Source: Cylindrobasidium torrendii FP15055 ss-10
Taxonomy: Eukaryota > Basidiomycota > Agaricomycetes > Agaricales > Physalacriaceae
Length of the DNA stretch: 64,000 bases
Direction of reading: 5' to 3'
Assembly (NCBI GenBank): GCA_000934385.1
Contig: KN880492.1
Span: 1 to 64,000, forward strand
The notes under the pieces were generated by a model. It searched no databases. It saw nothing but the letters and a program-made list of their open reading frames with translations, and was not told the DNA's origin. Shown piece after piece: positions 44,950 to 55,162 of the stretch. Position 1 is the stretch's first letter. Each line of letters begins with the position of its first letter. Position numbers and translations under genes: made by a program.

Positions 44950-45473
44950 AATGCTCTCTCCATATATAAATGTATCTTGTAGCTGATGTACAACCTTTCT
45001 TGTAATGTATGTTTGCTCAAATGTATCCTCTTTCCTCGTATGAAAAAAAGTGTGAGATGGAGTTGCATTAACTGGAGCAAGGAGCAAATCAATGTTTCGT
45101 AGCGACAAGAGGTGCAAAGAAGAGGGCGCTGGCTGTGAATGACGATGTGCGGAAACGACGACGAATCCAAAGCATTTCTCCTTGAGAGCGGTGGAGGGCG
45201 TCACAGAGAGCTTAGCGCATGGGGGAATTTAGCGTGCAAATCGGTCTTTGACCACATCAAGATCTGTCCAAATGATTGGCTCTCTTCGAGTCCACGAAAC
45301 CACTCTTTCGGGTAGCCACATTTTGGCAAAGGTCGAAGGGTCAGACCTTCGGATTTTGCTTGTAGGATGCTCATCTAAATCATGGCCCATCCCTCAATAG
45401 CCCTCAATCTGCTCTGCGCTCCCACAACTTAAACGCTTATCATGGAGCTTCCTCGCGTTGCAGAAGTAACATG
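44950..45473. other. Intergenic between convergent cargo genes B and C
   Basis: This ~520-bp stretch holds both 3' ends. No coding signal. Confidence 0.45.
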
Positions 45474-46127
45474 TTAAATTTCATTATGTTCTATCAGTCC
45501 CTTCAAGTATTTAGTCCCGACTCCATACGCATCTAATACGCGCTGGATGCGGCCCTTCCATGCGCCAGATTCAAGCCCCATCGTGGTAAACTGTGCGCCC
45601 CATGTCCCTGTGTCTCGAAAAAATACAGTGTATGTATCGTATGCGATATCCATAGCATGGAAGTATGGATTGAGAGTACGCAAGATAAGCCCGAGGCGTT
45701 CGACATTGGCTTCGAGGTGTTCTCCACGCGCCTCCCGCAATATATCGAATACTGCCGCAAACCAATCCTCTGCATCGCCCGCCATTGACGCAAGGATTTC
45801 GGAGTGAATTGTCTTGACTTTTTGATACAGGATGGCGAGCCGTGGATCCGGTGGTATAGGGAATGTGATTGGTATACTGTCGTTTTGCAGCTCCCAAACT
45901 GAATTCGACGGAGCGCTCCAGCGTATGGAGGGTCTTTTACAAGTCAGGGAAGCCCATGCGAGTTGTCTGTGTGTAACGTACCTCTGAGATCTTTCTTGCC
46001 TTCGCTTGGCACCTCGTAGTTCTCGGTGTGCCTCCTCGTATCGTGCCCGTTTCTCCTTATTTGCAGCCTTTGCGGTAGCTAACGTAAGGTGTTTTCTCGG
46101 TCTTCCTTTTTTCTTGGTGAAAACCAT
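45474..46127 (-). CDS. Cargo gene C: AT-hook protein of about 200 residues
   Basis: A two-exon gene. Start MVFTKKKGRPRKHLTLATAK with an AT-hook core (KKGRPRK), then a basic helix AANKEKRARYEEAHRELRGA and KRRQERSQR, resembling a DNA-binding basic region. After a 48-nt intron (which is also open in frame) the protein continues PSIRWSAPSNSVWELQNDSI, PPDPRLAILYQKVKTIHSEI, GDAEDWFAAVFDILREARGE, YFHAMDIAYDTYTVFFRDTG and ends KYLKGLIEHNEI. The second part is a compact helical domain I do not recognise. A minor-groove binding role is inference from the hook. It may help the element find or package DNA, or may be a host-silencing modifier. Confidence 0.75.
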   Translation of the reverse strand: MVFTKKKGRPRKHLTLATAKAANKEKRARYEEAHRELRGAKRRQERSQRYVTHRQLAWASLTCKRPSIRWSAPSNSVWELQNDSIPITFPIPPDPRLAILYQKVKTIHSEILASMAGDAEDWFAAVFDILREARGEHLEANVERLGLILRTLNPYFHAMDIAYDTYTVFFRDTGTWGAQFTTMGLESGAWKGRIQRVLDAYGVGTKYLKGLIEHNEI

Positions 46128-46708
46128 AGTGCGCCGCCTCGTGTGAGAAATCGACAATGGAGGAACAAAGTCGAAGTGCGACCGCCCCGCCCCGATCACT
46201 ATGCATGAGCTGAGCCTCCAAGAACCATTCGCCATCGATTTGTTTAGCTTGTAGGCCACGGATAGACATGCGAATTGTACCAAACGGATGTGCTTCCTAT
46301 GGCGCATTCACATATAGGTTTAAAATATTACCGTTTTTGAAGCTGGTTTTCAGTACATAGTAAGAGAGCAATCGCTAGGTGCTAAGTTTCTCCGTCCGAC
46401 CAAAAGTATCTGAATCCAGTCTTGACTTTTACTCACCTAACATTTTTTTAGCTTATGTATAGACCAAATACAAGAGGTGTATGTTGACCGTTCAAATCCA
46501 TATCTCTATCCACCGGTAGTATAATTATTGCCAGAATTTTCAAAGTGATTTCTACGATGTGCTTGATCTGTTGTGTATGACTATGTTTGCTCTCTGCCTT
46601 CTTTGATACAAACCGTCAGGTTCATTCAAGGTCCTTTCTGTGCAAAAGGTACTTTCTGTGCAAATTGGCGCATCTGCGCGCATCTGCCTTGGCTCTCGAC
46701 GCGTCGCG
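46128..46708. other. Divergent upstream region of cargo genes C and D
   Basis: About 580 bp. A direct repeat of GTGCAAAAGGTACTTTCTG type occurs at about 46635-46665 (TTTCTGTGCAAA twice) and GCGCATCTGC occurs in tandem at about 46669-46686. No coding signal. Confidence 0.45.
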
Positions 46709-49573
46709 ATGGAACCACCGTAAGTCACATGGGCTTGTATAGTCTCCGTCGCTGTGTCATACTTTGCTGACACACTTGATCGCAGTCCTGCCGACCCACC
46801 ACCAGCTCCATCTGATGTGCCCACTTCCAATACGCCCATAGATGCATCAGACGCGCCTATCGGGTCCACCACATCTGTAACAACGTCTGGCACGTCCGGC
46901 GCGTCCGATCCGCCCACAGCACCGCCCGATGTGCCTGTCGCGTCCGAATCACCCACGGCGCCATCTGGCGCGTCTGCTGTGTCCGCACAAGAAGACGACG
47001 CGTAAGAATACTATAATTTCCGCACTGCGAAGCTCATAACATCCTTTTTTACAGTGAACTTCCAACGACTGTGCCCTCCTTCAAACGTGGATGGGCAAAA
47101 GGCGCTCGCGAAGTTTTTTTTCAAGATCGCACGTCTGGTTACACCCAAGCTCGTTCTCGTGGGACGCGGATCACCAACGACTTCTTAATTACGGTTCTGA
47201 ACGACTACTGCAGCATGTTCACCTGGTGGCTGGAGCCTCCCTCGGAACCCACGGCCGAGGACTTGGCCAAAGAAGACAGCGACCTAGATGCGGACACCCT
47301 TGCCCTCAAGCCCGCAAAACTTAAACGTCTACGCAAAGTGCGTCCTAATATGCTTCCATCCTACCCCTGCTGACCTCTGTAGGGCATACGAAACATATTC
47401 GACCGCTTCAGTGCGGGTGACTCGCCCTTTGCGAAGATGACAGTGGGGCAGGTCAAGAAGGACCCTGTGGGCTCACTCATCGCATCAATTGCAAAACCAA
47501 CCGTCGACATTCCTCGTGCCCGTACAGCTTATCAGCTCTGGTCCAAGCGAGCATTCAGGGCCAACGTCAAGGACAGCGTCAACAAAACGGTGGCAGAGGA
47601 GGGGCTGAATTCGAAAACAGAACGCATCGATGTTGTTGCTGGAAGCACCAAGGAGGCTTTCCTTGCACTGCCGCAAAGCGAACGCGAAGCATGGGAGCTG
47701 AAGGCAGAGGCTGAGAAGAAGGCGAATAGCGAGCAACGCCAGCGCATCAAAGAGAACGGTGGGCTTATACCCCAACCAATGATGGACCCAACGGCTGCAC
47801 AAGAGTACGTTGATTCGTTCTATGCCAAAGGTCTTGCGCTTACGCTCTATCAGAGTCCTCGACACCATGGTACTGAAGCTTGATCCTCTGCTCAAAAGTC
47901 TGGCCCGGATTACAGGAGGTAACTGCCATTTCTACTGGGCGGGCCCAGAACCAGCGCGCGGCGGTCAAGTGAATGTCATTTCGTCAGTTCACTCTTCACT
48001 GTTCTACAAACATAACTAATGTCTGCTGTAGTATTCATGCCGGGACCGACAAGTCTACTATTCCTCGCGACTTCATGGAGGCCGGGGGAAGTGAAGCAGC
48101 AGCTCGTCGTCGCCTAGCGGACGCAATTTTCGGTGATTTTGCTCTTAACTGCTTCAGTGCGTGTCTTCGTTATTTCATCCGTCTATACTGATTCCTATAT
48201 CGTCAGATCCGCGCGACCAAGCTGTTCGCTGCCATCCGGATCTTGCGCCGTGCACTGCGCCCCCAACATTTCTGCGCTACCGTCCGGTGTCATGGGAAGC
48301 AGCGGCAGCGTCCGCCCCTTCGGTAAACACCGCCCCCCCAACCATGACACAACAAGCACCAACGCCAAACGGAGTGCCATCTCCAGGTGCCGCTCAGCTC
48401 TCGTCGTTACCCACGACAACCGGCAAACGCAAAACAACTGACACCATGTCCAAGCCCCGCAAGAAACGCGGGTCCCAGCACGCATCCGATGAATTCGACG
48501 AGACAGATGAAGATGTGCCGCAGATGAAGGATCCATGGGATATCGAGGACGATGGGAGCGGCGAGGATGAGCATCCGTCTGCTCACCACGAACCAGGGAC
48601 TCGCGCAAGTCATCGCATATCCGCCAGAACAAGTTCGCAGCAACAGACCCTTCCGAACACTGCAATCACCATGTCTGCCGCTACTCCACGTCCCGCTGGC
48701 CCCGCCGTCAACATTGAGCCCGTGGTTGCAACCCCCCCTGTCGTTACCGGGGAAAATCCCACCGTCAGCGCCGAGCCCATGGTCGCAACATCCTCCGCCA
48801 ATAGCACCGGCACCGTTGACAACGACGAGCAGAACGGCACTCCAATGGAATTCCAGGAAAGCAACGAGCAGCAGCCCGCGGATGTTCCTATGGACGACAT
48901 GAACATCGCGCCGTCTGAGCCTGAGGTCGCACAGCCCGAGTCCGCTGAGGCGTCCAAGACAAAATCAGTCACTCGCGCCAGTCGTAGGAATCCGCCCGCG
49001 GCGAAAAAACCGACCAAGACTCGTCAATCTGGCAAGGCCAGCGAGAACTCCTCGAACACTCCTCACGAGTACCTCAACCATGTCAGGCCGATGTTTGCGA
49101 TGGTCAACGACGATATCTGGAATGAGCTAGTAGCCTTGTTCGTGCGGTATGAGACCGGTCACGATTCCACGGACGCTAGGCTGGCTCCTGGTCATAGACC
49201 AGATGTTATTCTGACTTGGGTTCGGTCTCGTCGACCCCAGCTTCTCGACGGCGTACTGCCCACCAAAATGCCGGAGACCGTAACGCTGGCAAAAGGTGTC
49301 TTCTGGTCTTGGTGGCGCTGTCTCCAGCCTCCTTGGCGGAACCTTCGCCAGTCAAACAAGCCCATCACAAGTTCCGACCGTCGTATTACTGGGGACGACT
49401 GGTCACGGCTCGACGCGAACGGCATCAATGGACTCGTCAATGTTATGGTCTATCTACTGATGTGGGGACTTAAGGTAAAGGAGGACGGCTCGGGGCTTGC
49501 TGCATGGCACGAAGCTATTCGTGACGTCCAGTGGACGTTTGAGCAAATGCTTGGTGAGAAGGATACCAACTGA
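46709..49573 (+). CDS. Cargo gene D: HMG-box-like protein with long acidic/Ser-rich linker
   Basis: A spliced gene of about 850 residues. Start MEPP, then after intron 1 a Pro/Ser/Asp-rich stretch (ADPPPAPSDVPTSNTPIDAS). A folded part follows: SFKRGWAKGAREVFFQDRTS, TNDFLITVLNDYCSMFTWWL, then AGDSPFAKMTVGQVKKDPVG. The next block, RARTAYQLWSKRAFRANVKD ... FLALPQSEREAWELKAEAEK, has the outline of an HMG box. HYWAGPEP-like text (NCHFYWAGPEPARGGQVNVI) and SIHAGTDKSTIPRDFMEAGG come before the linker with KPRKKRGS. The last 150 residues (YLNHVRPMFAMVNDDIWNEL, GVFWSWWRCLQPPWRNLRQS, LVNVMVYLLMWGLKVKEDGS) form another domain, unknown to me. HMG assignment is moderate. Five introns; frame intact. Confidence 0.78.
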
Positions 49574-49770
49574 CACATTGTACATTACCTCTTCTTGCGC
49601 TCGTTGATATCTCGCTTTTTTTGTTCTGTATATCTTGTTCATGTTATCTTTACTGTACGGTGCTGCTCCCGTAGAATGTGACGTCTGTGATTGTATTACC
49701 AAATAATCGGCAGGCCTTTAAATGCGCATGAACTCCGTCCAAGTGAGTTGCTTCTCAGCCTTTTCCCATC

Positions 49771-50292
49771 ATGCCTGTGGATGCCAGTAACCCATTGTCT
49801 GACCACTTGCCGTCCCCCAACATTAATTTGGAGCGCGGACATCTTGTTTTCTGCCATGACGCTAGGCTGGAATTGCGTCCGCTCTCTCCCCTTGTTCTTC
49901 CCGCGCTAGCAAGCGAGGACGACATCGACGACATGCCCGGCTTGATATCAGTGCCAGCCATACCCAGCAACCTCTCGCACGAGAGCAAGACATCATCCGT
50001 CAGCGATACCGCGACCATTGTTGCAGAGCCCACCGTCTCCAGCAATAGTGACGGGGAATTGGTTGAGCACATTTGGGCTGCCATTAATATCGACCTCATC
50101 CAACATCGTCTTTGGCAAGAGGAAGTCAACAATGAAGTCTCGAAGATGCCGCTGCCTCCTGCAAAATTCAGGTATATTCGCGCTCCATTCTACCTTCCCG
50201 AGTGTACGGCTGACAGTACAAGCAGGCCATCACTTCTTATGTTCCAGTGCTGTGGCGCGCTTGGAGCGCTGTTGGGGTCGCTGAGGTTGTGA
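49771..50292 (+). CDS. Cargo gene E: short acidic ORF upstream of the KDZ transposase
   Basis: An open frame of 173 residues from MPVDASNPLSDHLPSPNINL to LLGSLRL. The stretch HLVFCHDARLELRPLSPLVL and HIWAAINIDLIQHRLWQEEV look protein-like. A donor-like GTATAT at about 50171 suggests the real exon may end after LPPAKFR and splice onward. No family recognised. It lies 150 bp before the transposase on the same strand, so it could be a separate small gene or a mis-assigned upstream exon of it. Confidence 0.5.
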   Translation: MPVDASNPLSDHLPSPNINLERGHLVFCHDARLELRPLSPLVLPALASEDDIDDMPGLISVPAIPSNLSHESKTSSVSDTATIVAEPTVSSNSDGELVEHIWAAINIDLIQHRLWQEEVNNEVSKMPLPPAKFRYIRAPFYLPECTADSTSRPSLLMFQCCGALGALLGSLRL

Positions 50293-50442
50293 ATAGTCTT
50301 TCCAAAAGCCATGTATAGTCCTCTTGTAGCGTACACTGAACAATACTCTGAGATTGATGTAAATTACGGAGATCGGCAAATGGCACATGCTCACGCGCTT
50401 GACGCGTGATCGTCTCAACTTTTTCTGTTGATTGTCACAATC

Positions 50443-53400
50443 ATGGCCGGAGGGTCTGGCGAGCAACGCGGACACAAGAAACGCTCTCTGCGCATGTGGC
50501 GCGCCAACGAAGAACACGACGATGCATTGTTAGTTCCTGCACGCAGCGTCAAGATGTCTAATGACCAACGTCGTATCAAGACGACGGTACAAAGCACTTG
50601 TGCTGTTGGAGAAGACTCCGCCCGGACAGATTGGCAAGGTGCTTTTCGTCCAAATCTGGCGGAAATGCAGACTGTAGCACAAACACGAGCGCGTTATGTG
50701 AACTCGGTGCGCGACAGGACTTAGCGTGTTTATGCAGTTTTTGACGTGTATCTAGGACAACAATATTCGCACCTGGGTTTCGGATGGGATGCCACAGGCA
50801 TACCTCAACGAATTCATGCGTTTGGAAGGGCGCCGCGGGCTGCCTTTGCTGTGCGCGCGCTGTCCGTCTGGTAGAAGCGGCGACGCGGTATACCAGTGCA
50901 AGGACTGCTTAAACGCTGGATTATGCTGCAAGGAATGTTTTTTGGATTCCCACTGTTATCTTCCTTTTCATCGTGCTGAGGTTCGTACTGGCCATGCTCG
51001 TCGGCTGGTTCTGGGCTGACTTTCTCCAGCTTTGGAATGGGTCACATTTCGAGCGGGTTGCACCAAAAGATATCAAGAGGCGAATTCCCGTGGGGCACGA
51101 CGACGGGTCTTGCTGCTCCTCTGGGTTGATACATGAAAATTTCACAATTCTTGACTGTAATGGTATCTACCGCATCGACATCGTTTTCTGCCAATGCGAG
51201 AGGATGAAGCCCCTGCGAATTCAGCTGCTACGCGCGCAGCTTTTCCCGTCCACATCACGCCGTCCACGTACCGCCGCTACATTCCGCCTCCTCGAAGCAC
51301 ATGACCATCTTGCAAGCCACGGGAAAATCACACCTTACGAACATTATAACGCGCTTGTCCAGATGACTGACGGGTGGGGTATTGCCCTTCCTAAGGTATG
51401 TACACACACTTGCTGTTTCAACCAACGACTGACACCCCTCCCCCTAGTCTAGATATAAACCGTTCCTGCGAATGATTCGGGAACACGGATTCATTCTCCT
51501 CATGAAGCGAGGAGGGCGTGGTTGTGTCGAGCAAGGGGTCGCAAACACTGCTCACGGCGAGCTGGCGATCCAGTGTCCAGCATGCCCCCGCGAGAATGTT
51601 AACATCCCGACTGATTGGCAGTCGGATAGGTAAGTATGTCTGGCCTCAGAAAGACGCAGACTAATTGATTTTGGCAGACGTCGATACATGCTTATCCTGA
51701 TGATGGACGCCAACTTCCGGCTAAGCAACATTCGACGGTCGAGTACTCTTGATCCTGGTTTGGGTACCGGTCTTGCTTACCTTGTCGCGGATGGCCCATA
51801 CCACGCACACTATTCAAAGTACAAAGCACAGACCGACGTGGGTCCTACTCAAAATATCTGTGGTGCTTGTGCTGATCGCACTTAGATTAGTACATGCAGC
51901 GGATTCAAAACTCTCGAAATGGCCGAGAAAAAGGACGCAACAGGACTGAGATCGACAGGCCTGTGTATGGTTGCTTGCGCGCGACACGAGCTCATACGCG
52001 CTGAAGGAACCGGCGACCTTCAGAAAGGGGAACGGTATTTTGTTATCTAAATTTCGAATTCACTGGTCATACTCACGATTAAGTAGGTACTGCAATATGG
52101 ACTACGTTGCGATGTCCGCAGCCCAATGCGTCAACTTGGACCGCTTCTATTCCTACGACGTGTCCTGCCAGTGGTGCATACATGTCATGGCTCGCATCAA
52201 GGAGCTACCTGAACATCTACAACCTCGGCCTGGTGTAAAACTTTCTTACGGAGTACCGAAATGCCACGCCAAGGGACACATCCTCATGTGTCAATGTTGT
52301 TTCTCGATGGGATTGCAGCTTGGTGTGGGAAACACCGACGGCGAAGGTATCGAGCGCGTCTGGGCGGGCATTAACCATTCCGCCTCCTCGACAAAGGAGT
52401 CTCTTCCCGGCCACCGACACGACACGCTCGACCGAAGGATGGCCACCCACAATTGGGAAAAACTCATTCGTTTGGGTGAGTTTCATGCCAATGAATTTAC
52501 GTTGTAATACTGATGCAGTCTGTACAGGTACTCGTCTACATGGTAGCCTTGCAAAGGCTATTGAGCAGTACCGTGTACAGCTCGAGGACCATGAGGAGTT
52601 TACAGCACGGATGCCCCCAGAGCGGGTGTCCAAATGGAACGCGCTGGCAGTCGAATGGGAGGAAGGGCGAACGGGGAACCGGAAGGACACGACGCCGTAC
52701 TGGCGTGAACGCGCATGTATGTACCTTTGCCATCTCATGGTTTCCGCTGACCGTAATTTGTTAGATGCCCGCGAAAAGGATGTTATCAGCGCTTTGAACG
52801 AGGAAGACAGGGTATCCAAGCGCGAGGCAATCCATGATGTGAATGTCGTTGCATTCATTGCATTGGGGCTCAAGATCGAACAGAACCAGTGAGTCTTTGC
52901 TTCCTTTTGCTCTATAGATGTGAGTAGCTGAGACTGATTTCAGGCGCGACATTCTGCTTCTACTTGTATCTGAAGACAAGGATGCTGCCCATGTGGTTAC
53001 CGACATCCAAAACAAGAGGCTCACCATGAAGCGGATGCTGCAAGAATTCCGCTCGATACAGCAGACGTATATGCCGTTCATGGCTACGTTTTTGGCAAAT
53101 CACGCCGGCGAAAGAGATGGAGACATCGAGACGGAGCGGCTGTATCTGCCCTCTGCTTTACCGGTACCCCTTCGAGATCGATGCCTGGACGATGCGCCCA
53201 AGGTAGAAGAGCGGTTATGCGAATCCCAGTGCTTCACAGCACTCGAGGAAATACGTTCGGTCCAGCGCGCGGTACACCAGACGCGCTCGTTCAAGAAAGC
53301 AAACGTGCGAGGGACAAAGAGGTCGGGTCGGTCCTTTGACCTGATCAAGCGGCTCAGTCTGAAGGGGAAGGCTGCAGCGAACAAGTATCGCGCCGGCCAC

Positions 53401-54093
53401 CGAGCCCTTCAGAGTCTACGGGGATCGGGGAGCTGGGAGCTGGTTCTTCGAGATTTGAAGCCGGATGACATCAAAGGCCTCTCAAGCGAGGTATTCACCA
53501 CCGCAACTCCCATTGACTACGACGACGCACAGGTCTCTGCCGGATCGAAGCGCGGCCGCTACGGGACTGGCAAAGGCATGAAGCCTGCCGACGTGCTACT
53601 GGGGACCAGTACATCGTTCATGCTTTCGTGGATTTGGACAGTGGAGGGCGCGCTCGATTCGGCCAACGACGACGAGATGGACAACCTCGTGCGCGTCGAG
53701 TATCTGAAATCACGGGCAAGGGTTGCACGCTTGTTTGAGGAAGTGGGCTTGCTTCAGGATGAGCGCGAGCGGACGTTGCTGACACTGGAGTATGAAGCAA
53801 AGCAATGGGAGGGGCGAGGAATTGGATGGGCGGGGGCATCTCCAGAGCTGCAATCAGGAATCGCAGCATATTCATCCAAGCAAGCGGCGGGTCGGCGTGG
53901 CCTTGCAGCATTTTTCAAGGCACTATGGCACACGAAGGCATCGACCAAGGGAGAGCGCGCACAGGATCGGATCGAGGTTGTGGAACCCGCGGAGTCGGAC
54001 TCGGAGGCGGAAGACGATGTATCACCCGCTCACATACTTTCTGGACCGCTACCCGGACAGCGCGAGGACATTGTAGGCTTATCGGTACAGTAG
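50443..54093 (+). CDS. KDZ-family transposase with CxC2-like cysteine cluster
   Basis: About ten short introns; roughly 1,040 residues. Start MAGGSGEQRGHKKRSLRMWR. The Cys cluster (about 50,858-50,975) reads CARCPSGRSGDAVYQCKDCL then CCKECFLDSHCYLPFHRAE, fitting the CxC2-like zinc module associated with KDZ transposases. Next: LWNGSHFERVAPKDI, KPLRIQLLRAQLFPSTSRRP, YEHYNALVQMTDGWGIALPK. The catalytic RNase H-like part has MLILMMDANFRLSNI (first Asp), FYSYDVSCQWCIH (second Asp), VPKCHAKGHILMCQCC, and GNTDGEGIERVWAGIN (Glu), the order expected for Kyakuja-Dileera-Zisupton enzymes. C-terminal basic helices follow. The intron at 51,840-51,885 removes an apparent stop. All acidic residues are present, so the enzyme is potentially active. 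Confidence 0.9.
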
Positions 54094-54383
54094 CATTTAT
54101 TGTATACATATATATGGATTGAACGCCACAAACGGAGCGTTTCGGGCTTTTTAAACAACGTGCACGCGGGAAATGAACCCGAAAACCTTTTAAAAGGTAT
54201 TAAGTCTTCAATAATTGGAGCAGTGTGCCAGTTTCCCCACCAGAGTGCTCCCCAATTAGGATTTCTTAGCCCAGTGTATGCAACCAGTAAAAGAGGGTCA
54301 ATTGAACAGGTTGTAGTCACTGATTCTTGTAAACGTGCAAGTGGATGTAACCAGTGATCGAGGGGCAACTCCTGCAGACACCC

Positions 54384-54853
54384 TTGCCACGCCATCCTGG
54401 GAGTAGCCGGTACGCTCGCCAGTAGCCCCGGATGAAAAGACCGACGCCAAAACCTCCGCTGGCGTCGGAGTAGGCATGGGTGTCGATGACTTCAGCTGGG
54501 CCAGGAATTGGTGCTGAGATGGGCCGCGAGAGACGGTCTCTCCACCACTGTAGGTCACTTGCTAGCCGTGGGGATGGGTGCCGCAAGGAGAAGGGCTTTG
54601 CTGCGTGGAAGCAGGCGAGAAAGTTTTCAAGCTCCGCCAGATATGATCGGCCATGCGGCATGACGAGAGCCACGTGCATCAGTTTCCCATACAGGCCCAG
54701 CGCCTCCTGCTCGTTGTGTTCGGCCCGCGTTTCCCATGCAGCAATGGAGTCAATGTACTTCGCACGCTTTGCAAAAGGGAGTGTGACTACGCGTGTTCTT
54801 ATGTTCCACATGAAACCAAAGTATGTGGGCTCCTCGCAGAAGTGGATGTCCTT
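54384..54853 (-). CDS. Retroelement: N-terminal RNase H fragment between two insertions
   Basis: Minus-strand coding piece of the retroelement. It reads IHFCEEPTYFGFMWNIRTRV, VTLPFAKRAKYIDSIAAWET, LYGKLMHVALVMPHGRSYLA, PSPRLASDLQWWRDRLSRPI, then THAYSDASGGFGVGLFIRGY and WRAYRLLPGWRG. YSDAS is the first catalytic Asp region of RNase H, and the RT-connection motif YFGFMWNI is typical of such polyproteins. At its right edge it abuts the 8-bp duplication of the 6.2-kb transposon; at its left edge the 10-bp duplication of the 14.3-kb element. No stop codon or frameshift lies within it. Confidence 0.88.
54846..54853. repeat. 8-bp target site duplication, left copy
   Basis: ATGTCCTT immediately before the left inverted repeat; the identical octamer follows the right inverted repeat at 61091-61098. 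Confidence 0.95.
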
Positions 54854-54887
54854 AGGACCCCCGAATATCCGCCCAGATGTCTGATCC
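54854..54887 (+). repeat. Left terminal inverted repeat (34 bp)
   Basis: It starts AGGACCCCCGAATATCCGCC and ends at GTCTGATCC; it matches the right TIR at 61057-61090 without a mismatch, and identity stops sharply after base 34. Confidence 0.95.
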
Positions 54888-54889
54888 CG

Positions 54890-55030
54890 GTTCGGGTGGA
54901 TTTGGGCGATTTTTGAGATGATGTCTGATCCAGTTCGGGTGGAAATCGACATTTTGGGCGAGGAGGTCTGATTTTTTGTTCGGGTGGAATTCCCCAATTG
55001 AGAGCATGTCTGATGCGCGGTTCGGGTGGA
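54890..55030 (+). repeat. Left subterminal repeats, four copies of GTTCGGGTGGA
   Basis: Copies at 54890-54900, 54933-54943, 54978-54988 and 55020-55030, spaced 42-45 bp. Most are preceded by a TGTCTGAT block that is also part of the TIR. Probable transposase-binding sites; this is inference from position and spacing. Confidence 0.85.
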
Positions 55031-55162
55031 ATTTCCTATTTTGGAGGAGAGCTGTGCATTCAAGCGGGCGGGCTAACACATAGGGGGCGGCGGTTGGCTC
55101 TGACACAGGAGGTGTACATAGACTGTAGCTTATCTTTAAACTGATCTTTTTACACGGCAGTC

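Larger units (their letters stand above)
40092..54393. mobile_element. ~14.3-kb KDZ-type element inserted in RNase H, with six genes
   Basis: Both ends abut the same 10-mer, TTGCCACGCC (40092-40101 and 54384-54393), which in the interrupted retroelement gene occurs once. Removing 40102-54393 restores an open RNase H frame. The insert carries genes at 40910-42117 (-), 43050-44949 (+), 45474-46127 (-), 46709-49573 (+), 49771-50292 (+) and a KDZ transposase at 50443-54093 (+). I could not find terminal inverted repeats of more than a few bases. The 10-bp duplication may be 8 bp plus chance identity, 8 bp being usual for Zisupton-like elements. It is possible that several elements arrived as one block. 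Confidence 0.75.

Noticed and set aside
51840..51890. Frame break in the KDZ transposase
   Set aside because: A 48-nt intron (donor GTGGGT, acceptor CACTTAG) removes the stop and restores ISTCSGFKTLEMAEKKD, typical for the family.
40102..54383. Helitron as the explanation of the TIR-less insertion
   Set aside because: There is a clear target duplication, which Helitrons do not make, and no Rep/helicase gene is present.
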